A stretch of DNA of 64,000 nucleotides from Streptomyces angustmyceticus (GCF_019933235.1 NZ_CP082945.1:4216001-4280000); one strand, 5' to 3'; numbered from the stretch's first letter, positions 16,094 to 24,241 are shown. Notes: generated by a model not told the origin, from the sequence alone. Translations and numbers: made by a program.

Positions 16094-16657
16094 GTGGACA
16101 CCTACCTGGAGACCGAGCGCCTGGCCCTGCGCCGCTTCACTGCCGATGACGCGGACCTGCTGATCGAGCTGGACAGTGACCCGGCAGTGATGCGCTACCT
16201 GACCGGCGGCAATCCGACCGCTCCTGAGGTCGTCCGCGAGCGCTACCTGCCGAGAATCCTCGCCGGCTACGAGAAGTGGGGCGGCGACCTCGGGCTGTTC
16301 GCCGCGCACGAGAAGGACGGTGGCGCGTTCATCGGCTGGTTCATCCTGCGTCCCGAGCCGGAGGGCCCGCTGGACGAAGTCGAACTCGGTTACCGGCTGC
16401 GGCAGGCGGCTTGGGGCAAGGGCTATGCCACCGAGGGCTCGCGGGCCTTGGTGGGCAAGGCGTTCACGGAGCTTGGTGTGCGCATGGTCTGGGCTGAGAC
16501 GATGTCCGTGAACCACGGTTCGCGCAACATCATGGAGAAGCTTGAAATGACGCTCGTGGGCACCATCCCCACTCCGTCCGACATGGGGATGGTCGAGGGC
16601 TCCGAGCATGGAGGCGTACGGTACGAGATCACCAAGGAGCAGTGGAAGCAGCAGTAG
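16094..16657 (+). CDS. GNAT N-acetyltransferase, RimJ/RimL type
   Basis: A 187-residue acetyltransferase starting VDTYLETERLALRRFTADDADLLIELDSDPAVMRYL, a typical RimJ/RimL/SpeG-like opening. The acetyl-CoA-binding segment is ELGYRLRQAAWGKGYATEGSRALVGKAF (residues 97-124, motif A with RxxGxG/A variant QAAWGKGYA), followed by VWAETMSVNHGSRNIMEKLEM, the usual Asn-containing motif. It transfers acetyl groups to an amino group of a protein, amino acid or small molecule; the substrate is unknown. It is the only gene between att copies 5 and 6. GTG 16,094 is chosen from family alignment; the frame is open far upstream. Confidence 0.85.
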   Translation: MDTYLETERLALRRFTADDADLLIELDSDPAVMRYLTGGNPTAPEVVRERYLPRILAGYEKWGGDLGLFAAHEKDGGAFIGWFILRPEPEGPLDEVELGYRLRQAAWGKGYATEGSRALVGKAFTELGVRMVWAETMSVNHGSRNIMEKLEMTLVGTIPTPSDMGMVEGSEHGGVRYEITKEQWKQQ

Positions 16658-16870
16658 CCACGGCGTGAACGCCGTTCTGCATCCATGCTCATCGGAACCG
16701 GTAGCTGGCACGGCAGGAGCCGTACCAGGGTGAACCCGAGGCCCGCCACGGACTGTCGGTTACCGTCGACGACACCCCTTACTGGGCGATCAGCGACCGG
16801 GCCGGCAGCAGTAGCCGCGGCGCTGACACGGCAGCCCTACCCTGCCAGCAGCCTCGATGGACAACGAACA

Positions 16871-16945
16871 AGGCCCAGGTCGCTGACCTGGGCCTCAACT
16901 ATGGAGCGGGTGACGGGAATCGAACCCGCGCTCTGAGCTTGGGAA
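16871..16945 (-). repeat. att copy 6: tRNA-Gly 3' end plus terminator hairpin
   Basis: Hairpin 16,871-16,895 and 43-mer 16,903-16,945, identical in the tRNA part. No integrase tail precedes it. It is the left boundary of the 7-kb cold-shock segment that ends at the intact tRNA. Confidence 0.92.
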
Positions 16946-17151
16946 TCAACGGGGCGTGTACGCGCCATTGCGGATCTGACCTGCGCAAACGCTTGCCGTG
17001 GGGCAGAGTGAAGAGGGTCGGTGGGGACCCGTATTGACCGTGATTCACCGCTCGTTGGGGCATGCGGAGGGCACGGACGCCTTCGGGAGGCGACTGCTTG
17101 CCGTCAAAATTCCCTTGCAGGCAGGGTCGGACGATTCCCCAACTGTCAGGG

Positions 17152-17272
17152 CCACATCGCGGCGCGGCACGAACTGTACCGGCGCGGTGCGGCCAGGCAC
17201 GGATGGTGCCCGGCCCGTGCCTGCGGAGCCTGGGCGGTGGCCGAGGAGGGCGGCGCATTTCCGGTCGAATAG
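17152..17272 (+). pseudogene. Possible C-terminal gene fragment upstream of csp
   Basis: A frame reading HIAARHELYRRGAARHGWCP and then ACGAWAVAEEGGAFPVE before a stop. Its composition resembles the end of small conserved actinobacterial proteins, but I cannot name it and see no proper start; the first half of the frame is probably not coding. Confidence 0.3.
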
Positions 17273-17518
17273 AGGCGAGCGCCGGTGCTGAATATCTCAT
17301 ACCGCAACTGTAGAAATGGCCACGGGGGCGGTAGTTGTTTTTTACCCTCTCGAAAGCGTCGGGATCATGTGCCGCGCACGGCCGCCAGTACCGTGCTACC
17401 GTCGATCTCAGTTGCAGTTGTGGTTCCCAAGACTTCAAGCGTGCTCGCTGTCGTACACGGCGGAGCGTTTTCGTATTTCCGGTGTTTGTTTCCGGACGGG
17501 CAATCAACGCAGCGATAC

Positions 17519-17541
17519 GGAGCCCGCACGGTGTGGGCTCC
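17519..17541 (+). promoter_or_regulatory. Leader hairpin before the cold-shock gene
   Basis: GGAGCCCGCACGGTGTGGGCTCC can fold into a GGAGCCC/GGGCTCC stem about 14 bases before the GAAGGAG ribosome site. Cold-shock genes often have structured leaders that tune translation by temperature; here the role is inferred from position. Confidence 0.4.
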
Positions 17542-17567
17542 GGGCACTGCCCCGAAGGAGATATGAC

Positions 17568-17771
17568 ATGGCTACTGGCACCGTGAAGTGGTTCAACGCG
17601 GAAAAGGGTTTCGGCTTCATCGAGCAGGAGGGTGGCGGCGCCGACGTCTTCGCCCACTACTCGAACATCGCAGCCCAGGGCTTCCGCGAGCTGCAGGAAG
17701 GCCAGAAGGTGAACTTCGACGTCACGCAGGGCCAGAAGGGCCCGCAGGCCGAGAACATCGTTCCCGCCTGA
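17568..17771 (+). CDS. Cold-shock protein, CspA family
   Basis: A 67-residue single cold-shock domain: [20 protein letters not shown], then [20 protein letters not shown], with both RNA-binding motifs (KGFGFI and VFAHY). It binds single-stranded RNA and acts as an RNA chaperone. The GAAGGAGATATGAC ribosome site is strong. A perfect hairpin terminator follows 18 bases after the stop. Next on the same strand is a DEAD-box helicase, a functional partner in cold adaptation. Streptomyces has several csp paralogues; this one is carried on the tRNA-Gly island. Confidence 0.95.
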   Translation: MATGTVKWFNAEKGFGFIEQEGGGADVFAHYSNIAAQGFRELQEGQKVNFDVTQGQKGPQAENIVPA

Positions 17772-17789
17772 CGCTGACGCGTACACCGT

Positions 17790-17824
17790 AGCTGGGGCCC
17801 GCACCTTGGGTGCGGGCCCCAGCT
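17790..17824 (+). terminator. Rho-independent-type terminator after csp
   Basis: Perfect 16-bp stem AGCTGGGGCCCGCACC with a TTG loop, followed by CGTTGCTTTT. It separates csp from the helicase gene, so the two are probably independent transcripts or linked by read-through. Confidence 0.85.
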
Positions 17825-18116
17825 CGTTGCTTTTCGGTGTTTCCCGTGTGCCCCACAACGGCCGCACACGCGGCGTGCGGGCAGCCAGTTCGACTTCCCG
17901 ACGCTATGACACGGCGGGCAATCCGCCCGCATTCATGCTCCGGCAACTGTTTCGCTCTTCTTTGCAGCGTTGCCGGTCCCGCTTCTGCGTGCAGGGTCGA
18001 CATATTTCCGCCCCGCTTCGTTTCATCTCAATTCATCGGTTCGTTCTTGCGATTCTTTGTGTGCGGCTCATTGCCGCCGGGAATTCCTCGACGTACCGCA
18101 TCGAGGAAGGTTCTCC
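17825..18116 (+). promoter_or_regulatory. Long T-rich leader/promoter region of the DEAD-box helicase gene
   Basis: About 290 bases without a gene, locally rich in T (ttcatctcaattcatcggttcgttcttgcgattctttg), unusual for this genome. Near the 3' end, CCTCGACG ... CATCGAGG can form a stem just before the ribosome site GAGGAAGG. A long structured leader is common for cold-induced helicases; inferred here. Confidence 0.4.
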
Positions 18117-19631
18117 ATGAACCGCACAGCTCGCACGAATGACCGCTACTCCCGCTCTGCCGGCTCGTCCGGCTCAGGCCGCGGCGGCTACCGCTCCGGC
18201 GGGCCGAACCGCTCGGGCACGGGCCGTTCCGGGGGCCCCGGACGGCGTCCCGCGACACTGCAGGGAGAGTTCGCCCTGCCCGTCACCCACACTCCCGCCC
18301 TGCCCCCGGCCGAGACTTTCACCGAGCTGGACATGCCGTCGGCGCTGCGGGCGGCCCTCACCGCGGAAGGCATGTCCGCCCCGTTCCCCATCCAGGCCGC
18401 CACGCTGCCGAACTCGCTGGCCGGACGCGATGTTCTCGGCCGCGGACGCACCGGATCGGGCAAGACGCTGGCCTTCGGTCTGGCCCTGCTGGCCCGCACC
18501 GCCGGACAGCGCGCCGAGCCCCGCCAGCCACTGGCCCTGGTCCTGGTCCCCACCCGGGAGCTGGCCCAGCAGGTCACCGACGCACTCACCCCCTACGCCC
18601 GGCCGCTGAAGCTGCGGCTGGCCACCGTGGTCGGCGGGATGTCGATCGGCCGTCAGACAAGCGCACTGCGCGGTGGGGCCGAAGTGGTCGTCGCCACGCC
18701 GGGACGGCTCAAGGACCTCATCGAGCGCGGCGACTGCCGACTGAACCAGGTCGCCATCACCGTGCTGGACGAGGCCGACCAGATGGCCGACATGGGCTTC
18801 ATGCCTCAGGTCACCGCCCTGCTCGACCAGGTCCGGCCCGAGGGGCAGCGGATGCTCTTCTCGGCCACCCTGGACCGCAATGTGGACCTCCTGGTCCGCC
18901 GCTACCTCACCGACCCGGTGGTCCACTCCGTCGATCCCTCGGCGGGCGCCGTGACCACGATGGAGCACCACGTGCTGCACGTCCACGGTGCCGACAAGCA
19001 CGCCACCACCACCGAGATCGCGGCCCGCGAAGGCCGGTCGATCATGTTCCTGGACACCAAGCACGCGGTCGACAACCTCACCCAACACCTGCTGAACAGC
19101 GGCGTGCGCGCCGCGGCCCTGCACGGTGGCAAGTCCCAGCCCCAACGCACGCGCACCCTGGCCCAGTTCAAGACCGGCCAGGTCACCGTCCTGGTGGCCA
19201 CCAACGTCGCCGCCCGCGGCATCCACGTCGACAACCTCGACCTCGTCGTCAACGTCGACCCGCCGAGCGATCACAAGGACTACCTGCACCGCGGGGGACG
19301 CACCGCCCGCGCCGGCGAGTCCGGCAGCGTCGTCACCCTCGTCCTGCCCAACCAGCGCCGCACCATGAATCGCCTGATGGCCGACGCGGGCATCACCCCG
19401 CAGTCCACCCAGGTCCGCTCCGGGGAGGCCGAACTGAGCCGCATCACCGGCGCCCAGGCACCCTCCGGCATTCCGGTCACCATCGCCGCACCGGTCGTCG
19501 AACGCGCCAAGCGCAGCGGCTCCCCCACGCGCGGCCGCCGCAGCCGCCCCGCCCAGGCCCGCCGTGCCGCCGGATCAGCCCGAACCGCGACACCGACTGC
19601 GCGGCAGACCTCCTCGGCCCCGGCCGCCTAG
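18117..19631 (+). CDS. DEAD-box RNA helicase
   Basis: A 504-residue helicase. After a Gly/Arg/Ser-rich N-terminus (1-60) come: Q motif (FPIQAATLPNSLAGRD), motif I GRTGSGKT, Ia PTRELAQQV, GG, Ib TPGR, II DEAD (LDEADQMADMGF), III SATL, then the second RecA domain with IV IMFLDTKHAV, V ATNVAARGIHV and VI HRGGRTARAG. The C-terminal tail from 440 is basic and Ala/Arg-rich, for RNA contact. It unwinds RNA duplexes at the cost of ATP, probably in ribosome assembly or mRNA turnover at low temperature. It follows csp, as in cold-shock neighbourhoods elsewhere in Streptomyces. Confidence 0.94.
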   Translation: MNRTARTNDRYSRSAGSSGSGRGGYRSGGPNRSGTGRSGGPGRRPATLQGEFALPVTHTPALPPAETFTELDMPSALRAALTAEGMSAPFPIQAATLPNSLAGRDVLGRGRTGSGKTLAFGLALLARTAGQRAEPRQPLALVLVPTRELAQQVTDALTPYARPLKLRLATVVGGMSIGRQTSALRGGAEVVVATPGRLKDLIERGDCRLNQVAITVLDEADQMADMGFMPQVTALLDQVRPEGQRMLFSATLDRNVDLLVRRYLTDPVVHSVDPSAGAVTTMEHHVLHVHGADKHATTTEIAAREGRSIMFLDTKHAVDNLTQHLLNSGVRAAALHGGKSQPQRTRTLAQFKTGQVTVLVATNVAARGIHVDNLDLVVNVDPPSDHKDYLHRGGRTARAGESGSVVTLVLPNQRRTMNRLMADAGITPQSTQVRSGEAELSRITGAQAPSGIPVTIAAPVVERAKRSGSPTRGRRSRPAQARRAAGSARTATPTARQTSSAPAA

Positions 19632-19883
19632 GCCGGTCCCGGACAATCACGCTCAGCTCGTCGGATCGCCACCCTCGTCACGGAGGCTTTCGTCGATGCT
19701 TCGGAGCCACCCCCAAGCGGACCACTCCGGCAAGGCAGCCGGCGACGCAATGCGCGCTGTGGGACCTCGCCCGTGATCGGTGAGGACGGGCACGCCCTGA
19801 GCGTCGTCGTCCTCACCCGTTGATACCGCTCCCGCCCGGCCGGCGATCCGTTTCCGGCTTCTCTTCGACCTTGTAGAGGCACT

Positions 19884-20192
19884 ATGCGCGTCGTCATCGC
19901 CCGCTTCCCCTTCGACCTGCTCAAGACCGAGGTGCAGGATGCGATGAAGGGCATCAAACCCGAACCCGTTACGGGTGAGTCCGTGCTCATCGGTCGCCGC
20001 CATTACCCCGTCAAGCAGGTCGGGGAGATCATCACCCGGCAGGATCGCCGTGACTTCTCCGCCGGTGAAGTGACCCGAGCCCTGAGCCGCCTCGGCTTCG
20101 TGTGCCGCCCAGCCGCCGCGCTCGTGCCCCCGACCGCTCTCACACCACTGGAGACGGCGTCGGCCTTGCTGGGGCACCCGGCCCGGGCCTGA
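19884..20192 (+). CDS. Small conserved actinobacterial protein of the cold-shock neighbourhood
   Basis: A 102-residue soluble protein: MRVVIARFPFDLLKTEVQDA, then PVTGESVLIGRRHYPVKQVG and IITRQDRRDFSAGEVTRALSRLGFVCR. I recognise it as a conserved Streptomyces hypothetical often found beside csp and DEAD-box genes. No catalytic motif is evident; the basic beta-rich middle could bind nucleic acid. ATG follows AGAGG at nine bases. Intergenic distance to the helicase is about 250 bases, so it likely has its own promoter. Confidence 0.75.
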   Translation: MRVVIARFPFDLLKTEVQDAMKGIKPEPVTGESVLIGRRHYPVKQVGEIITRQDRRDFSAGEVTRALSRLGFVCRPAAALVPPTALTPLETASALLGHPARA

Positions 20193-20320
20193 CCTGACGG
20201 CTGTGGCGATGCAGGCCCGACGGTCCGAGGCTGACCTCCCCAAACGCTGTTGCGGGGTCACTCCTGCCATGGCTACCTGGTTGTCAGCGAGGCCCGACAG
20301 CACGAAGGAGGACGGAAGCC

Positions 20321-21106
20321 GTGTCCCGCGACGCCGCCGAATCCGCAAGTGTGCCCCTCGCCCCGGTGAGGGGAGCACATGCTCCAGCCGGCCAACCCCG
20401 CGAAGCGCACCGCGCCAGTGCCGGTGAGGGCCCTCACCCGATTGCCGCTCTGGTGGAGCGAGGGGCCGACCTGGTGGAGCCGATCAAACCGAAGCTTCGT
20501 GGCTGGCTCCACGCCGCAACGGTCCCCGCCGCGCTGATTGCTGGCGTCGTCCTGATCCGCCTGGCCCGGACCCCGCAGGCTGCCCTGGCCTGCACTGTGT
20601 ACGCCGTCACCGCCTTGCTGCTGTTCGGGACGAGCGCCATCTACCACCGCGGTACCTGGGGGTCGCTCGGTGAGGCCGTTCTGCGTCGTCTCGACCACGC
20701 CAATATCTTCCTCATCATCGCCGGCACCTGCACCCCCCTGGCCGTGCTCCTCCTCACTTCGGCTCAGCGACCCGTCCTGCTGTGGGTCGTGTGGACGGGG
20801 GCGCTGGTCGGCATCGCCTTCCGCGTCCTGTGGGTCGGAGCTCCCCGCTGGCTGTACACCCCCTGCTACCTGGCCCTGGGCTGGGCACCGGTGCGCTACC
20901 TGCCCGACTTCTTGCACACCGGCGGAGTGGCCGTACTCACCCTGGTCGTGACCGGCGGTCTCCTCTACAGCGTGGGCGCGGTGGTCTACGCCCTCCAGCG
21001 CCCCGACCCCTCACCTCGCTGGTTCGGCTTTCACGAGGTCTTCCACGCCCTGACGGTGGCAGGCTTCACCGCGCACTACATCGCCATCTCCCTCGCCGTC
21101 GGCTGA
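20321..21106 (+). CDS. Hemolysin III / PAQR-family membrane protein
   Basis: A 261-residue protein with seven membrane helices. The family signatures are LLLFGTSAIYHRGTW (Ser and His in helix 2), RRLDHANIFLIIAGTCTPL (Asp and His) and FHEVFHALTVAGFTAHYIAI (HxxxH at the end), which together form a zinc site as in PAQR hydrolases. The first 60 residues are a soluble extension longer than usual. Bacterial members (YqfA, hemolysin III) affect membrane lipid homeostasis, which fits the cold-shock setting. The 'haemolysin' name is historical. GTG 20,321 follows GAAGGAGGACG. Confidence 0.88.
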   Translation: MSRDAAESASVPLAPVRGAHAPAGQPREAHRASAGEGPHPIAALVERGADLVEPIKPKLRGWLHAATVPAALIAGVVLIRLARTPQAALACTVYAVTALLLFGTSAIYHRGTWGSLGEAVLRRLDHANIFLIIAGTCTPLAVLLLTSAQRPVLLWVVWTGALVGIAFRVLWVGAPRWLYTPCYLALGWAPVRYLPDFLHTGGVAVLTLVVTGGLLYSVGAVVYALQRPDPSPRWFGFHEVFHALTVAGFTAHYIAISLAVG

Positions 21107-21391
21107 CCACTGCGGTCTGCCGGCTCGTGGGCCTCATCGGTCCCATGTCCCGATGGCCCGCCCGGCCCGGAGGAATCAGAGGCGCGGAGCCTCGGACGCT
21201 GCCGCCAGATCAGGGGACATCTCGACCGCGGTGCTCAGCCCGTTTGGCGTCAGGCTGACGGCGAAGAGCTCCGGCGGCGATATCGACGGAGCTCGTCTGC
21301 GTGCTGATGCGGGGCAGCTGTGACGCCGGCCTGTCCGACGCCGACTGAACGTCCCCGGCGCGGCCGCCGTGCGCGGGCGCGGAAGCGGACT

Positions 21392-21730
21392 TCAGACGTC
21401 GGTCTTGAGGTGGGGACCGGAGGGTGAAGCGCGCAGTTCTTCGTTGATGCGCTGAGCTTCGTCGAGCTGGTCTTCGAGGATGACGATGCGGCAGGCGGCC
21501 TCGACGGGGGTCCCCTGGTCGACGAGTTCGCGGGCGCGTGCGGCGATACGCAGCTGGTAGCGGGAGTAGCGGCGGTGGCCGCCCTCGGAACGCAACGGCG
21601 TGATCAGCTTGGCCTCACCGAGGGCCCGCAGGAAGGCGGGGGTGGTGTCGAGCATTTCGGCGGCTCGACCCATGGTGTAGGCGGGATAGTCCTCGTCGTT
21701 GAGACGGTCGTGAGAGATTTCTGCGGTCAT
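21392..21730 (-). CDS. MerR-like helix-turn-helix regulator
   Basis: A 112-residue protein. Residues 16-60 read YPAYTMGRAAEMLDTTPAFLRALGEAKLITPLRSEGGHRRYSRYQL, a MerR DNA-binding domain in which the usual 'LR.YE..GLI.P.R' becomes 'LRALGEAKLITPLRSEGGHRRYS'. A coiled-coil-like tail (ILEDQLDEAQRINEELRA) completes it; no effector-binding domain exists. Small MerR proteins of this sort recur in Streptomyces near csp genes. ATG 21,730 follows AGAGGTG. Opposite in strand to the rest of the module, it could regulate it. A strong hairpin lies 29 bases upstream of the start. Confidence 0.85.
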   Translation of the reverse strand: MTAEISHDRLNDEDYPAYTMGRAAEMLDTTPAFLRALGEAKLITPLRSEGGHRRYSRYQLRIAARARELVDQGTPVEAACRIVILEDQLDEAQRINEELRASPSGPHLKTDV

Positions 21731-21758
21731 TTGCACCTCTGATGGGGGAATGCATCGT

Positions 21759-21791
21759 GGGGCCCTGGTGCCGAACACGCACCAGGGCCCC
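21759..21791. terminator. Strong hairpin in the leader of the MerR-like gene
   Basis: Perfect 13-bp stem GGGGCCCTGGTGC with a short loop, 29 bases before the start codon of the minus-strand regulator gene. It could be an attenuator for that gene or a terminator for transcripts coming from the right. The sequence has no T-tract on the minus side. Confidence 0.5.
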
Positions 21792-21799
21792 GAGGGATT

Positions 21800-22388
21800 G
21801 AACACCATCTGCCGACTTACTGCGGTGCCGGCTTTCTGTTTCCGCACCGTCGCCCGGGAGAGGGCGGGAAGTGCGGGGATCGCGGATGCGTGACCGGGGA
21901 CCACCTTCCAATCCGGGGCCTGCGGTACCCGAGCGGACTCACTTCCTCGCCCGGGCGATCCTGATGGCGCCTGCCTCCTTCTCATCCTTCTTCTGGCTTG
22001 CTTGCTACTGCGGATCCTGTGATCCCGCTCGCGGCCCCAGGGGCCGCCCGGCCCGGCAGTCAGTCGCGGGGCCCACCTGCGTACTTTCGGCCCCGCGACT
22101 CCACTGCCGTGCCTCTTCTGGACTGCACGCGCGGCAGTTCGACCTCTGCCGCGCCTTTCGATCTCTTGGCTACGACGAAAAGCCTAACCCCCGGGGGGCG
22201 GCATGTCTACCACCGCCGTGACAGGTTTTCTCTGAAGGTGATGGCCGAGCTTCTGTCGTCCACGCCTGAGGGAAGCTGCACCAGGAAGTGGCGGCGGGCC
22301 GTGACGCCCTCCACCTCTTTGCCGGCCCGGACGCGCTGACCGCCGCGGTCGGCGACCTCAGCTCAGCCCCCGCGACCGCACACCTGAT
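21800..22388. other. Gene-free stretch
   Basis: About 590 bases with local T/C-rich patches (catccttcttctggcttgcttgctactg) like those in the cold-shock leaders. No gene recognised. Confidence 0.35.
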
Positions 22389-22505
22389 CTCAACGGCGGC
22401 AGCGGTGGATTCGGCTGGCGCATGATCCGCCACCTCACCAGCCACCTGGCCATCACCCCCACCCCCGGAGCCGGCAAGACCATCCAGGCCCAACTCCCGT
22501 GCTAG
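22389..22505 (+). pseudogene. Tail of an anti-sigma-type HATPase gene
   Basis: Thirty-eight codons read LNGGSGGFGWRMIRHLTSHL and AITPTPGAGKTIQAQLPC, then a stop. The 'GGFG..M.R.L......TP..G.T..A.LP' pattern closes RsbW-type serine kinases, common in Streptomyces. The N-box and the rest are absent, so this is debris. Confidence 0.5.
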
Positions 22506-22769
22506 CGGGGCCCTGTGGCCCCGGGGCCCATGCGGCAGGAGGAGCAGGCCGATTTGCGCTCAAGGTGACCGAGGGCAACACCGGACTTGCGGGGGACAAG
22601 CCGTTGCTGCACCTGCGATGCCACCCGATAGCCCACGTACCCGTGGTGGAACCGGTCAGCCCTGAACCGGGCTCCTGCAGCACGCGGCCGGGCCCGTAGC
22701 TCCGATCAGCTGGCGCCGCCGACTGCTGGTGGCGTCGGCCGCTCAGCGAGCTGCGCGTGGGGCGGTGGC

Positions 22770-23225
22770 CTACCGGTGGGCGGCTCGGTGCCCGAACCAG
22801 TGCAGTCTGCTGCGATGCCCGCCGTGCGGTTCGACAGGCCGGTCGCTTCGGGGCGAGTCGTTTACCGTCGCTGTCTTCGCCGACCGGCAGCATGGGCGCG
22901 GCCCGTCGGCCGACCGTGGCCGCGTTGTGGCCCTGTGACTCTGCTTCGGCAAGCACGGTGGCGAGCGCATCCCAGGCCCGGTCCTGCACGATGCGCTCGG
23001 CGTGCTCGGGGATGGCTTGCCGGAGGTGGTGGGCGTAGCGGTGCTTGGCCTGCTGGCCGGGAGCGCTGCGGGCGAGGTCGCCGAGTACGGGTTCGGCGAC
23101 CGGTCCGTATGCGGCCCGGAGGTGGAGAGGGCTTGCTGGGCCGCCGCCTCCTGCTGGGCGTGCTGGTGCTTGCGGTGCCAGTGGATCGTGAAGGCCACTG
23201 CGGTGAGTGCGGCGTCGAGCAGCAT
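22770..23225 (-). pseudogene. Frameshifted relaxase/mobilisation-like gene remnant
   Basis: On the minus strand one frame starts MLLDAALTAVAFTIHWHRKHQHAQQEAAAQQAL, and a second frame continues LRAAYGPVAEPVLGDLARSA, ... AERIVQDRAWDALATVLAEAESQGHN. The 'AW..L...L..AE..GH' pattern is typical of the C-terminal region of actinobacterial plasmid relaxase/mobilisation proteins. The frames are joined only by a frameshift, and the gene is cut by the integrase remnant at 23,229. I read it as the last trace of a transfer function; the family call is from memory of the motif only. Confidence 0.4.
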
Positions 23226-23228
23226 CGC

Positions 23229-23836
23229 CGGCCCCAGCTCAAGGCCATCATGGAGACCGCGGTCGACGACGAGCTGATCCGCCGCAACCCCTGCCGTATC
23301 AGGGGCGCCGGAAAGGAGTCCTCCGCCGAACGCCAGATCGCCACCGTCGACCAGGTCGACGCACTCGCCAACGCCCTCGGCCCTCGCTGGCGGCTGATGG
23401 TCTTCCTCGGCGCGTACGGTCCCATGCGGCCGGAGGAACAGGCCGAGCTGCGCCGCAAGGACGTGGACCCGGACGCCATGACCATTCGCGTCCGCATGGC
23501 CGCCCCCGAGCTGACGACCGGTCGTCGTGCGCCTGGCGACACCAAGTCGGACGCGGGCAAACGACTTGTGGTGGCATGCCGGAGGGCTTCCGCTTCTACG
23601 ACCTTCGTCACACCGGTCACACCCTGGCGACGCGGTCCGGAGCGACGCTCAAGGACACGATGGTCCGCGCCGGCCAGTCGTCGGAGAAGGCCGCGTTGAT
23701 CTACCAGCACTCGGATCTGGAGCGGCAACAGGAAGTCGCCAGCGGGCTGGACAACCTGGTGCGGTCCGCCCGCAGCAAGGGCCGTCAGAAGCCTTCCGAA
23801 GAGCCTTCTGGTGCGGATCTGGTGCGCGATGCTTAG
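23229..23836 (+). pseudogene. int: Tyrosine integrase, truncated and with internal deletion/frameshift
   Basis: The first frame reads LKAIMETAVDDELIRRNPCR ... ERQIATVDQVDALANALGPRWRLMVFLGAYGPMRPEEQAELRRKDV ... SDAGKR (part of the core domain, with Arg I in MRPEE). At about 23,565 the frame changes and the middle of the catalytic domain is missing; it resumes GMPEGFRFYDLRHTGHTLAT ... AALIYQHSDLERQQ, keeping the RH motif and the Tyr nucleophile, and stops at 23,836. The SAM-like N-terminal domain is gone. Its stop is 53 bases before the tRNA end, the normal place for an integrase that uses this tRNA. This is the best-preserved of the three copies but cannot make a whole enzyme. Confidence 0.9.
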
Positions 23837-23856
23837 CCCGGTCCAGACAACGAACA

Positions 23857-23881
23857 AGGCCCAGGTCTCCGACCTGGGCCT
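23857..23881 (-). terminator. Terminator hairpin of tRNA-Gly
   Basis: AGGCCCAGGTC and its complement around a 3-base loop, followed in the tRNA direction by TTGTTCGTTGT. It lies 7 bases after the CCA end and is the hairpin duplicated with each att copy. Confidence 0.85.
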
Positions 23882-23887
23882 CAACTA

Positions 23888-23961
23888 TGGAGCGGGTGAC
23901 GGGAATCGAACCCGCGCTCTGAGCTTGGGAAGCTCATGTTCTACCATTAAACTACACCCGC
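23888..23961 (-). tRNA. tRNA-Gly, anticodon CCC, CCA encoded
   Basis: A 74-base cloverleaf: acceptor GCGGGTG pairs with CACCCGC, then discriminator T and an encoded CCA; D-loop AATGGTAGA; anticodon loop TTCCCAA gives CCC; T-arm CGGGT-TCGATTC-CCGTC style. It reads GGG glycine codons. It is the only complete copy; its 3' half (from the anticodon loop) is the integration target duplicated across the island. Confidence 0.96.
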
Positions 23962-24241
23962 GTTACTCCGCCTCGGATCGAGGGCGGAACATCGTCGCAC
24001 ACTCTACCCCATCGCCGCGTCGCGGTGCATTTGGCATGCCCGGGTGGGATGTCCGGGGGGTCCGGCGGGGGTTGCCGGAGGGGGTTCCGGGGTGTGTGGG
24101 CGGGTGGTGTGCGGGGTGGGATGCGGGTGCGGGGTGCGGGAGTTGAGGCGTACCGTGGGGCGTCGGAGTGCCGCGTGCGGAGGCGCCCAGTTCATCCCCT
24201 AATGTGGCTTTTGTTGTCCACGCAGTTGGGAGAGGGACTTG

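Larger units (their letters stand above)
3112..23961. mobile_element. Composite genomic island of tandem tRNA-Gly integrative-element remnants
   Basis: The 3' part of tRNA-Gly(CCC) with its downstream terminator hairpin is repeated at 4339, 7579, 13002, 14316, 15407 and 16871, with the intact tRNA at 23,888-23,961; a hairpin-only relic lies at 3112. Integrase gene ends sit a constant distance before three of these repeats. This is the structure expected when tyrosine-integrase elements insert repeatedly into one tRNA gene, each leaving a displaced 3' end. Cargo differs between repeats (secY; ars genes; cold-shock genes; small genes). No complete integrase, excisionase or transfer gene is visible, so the array looks fixed. 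The left border is uncertain. Confidence 0.8.

Noticed and set aside
4371-16945. The tRNA-like repeats as extra tRNA genes
   Set aside because: All six lack the acceptor 5' strand, D-arm and half the anticodon arm, so none can fold as a tRNA.
17970-18116. Upstream extension of the helicase reading frame
   Set aside because: The sequence is T/C-rich leader; GAGGAAGG sits right before ATG 18,117, and the added peptide resembles nothing.
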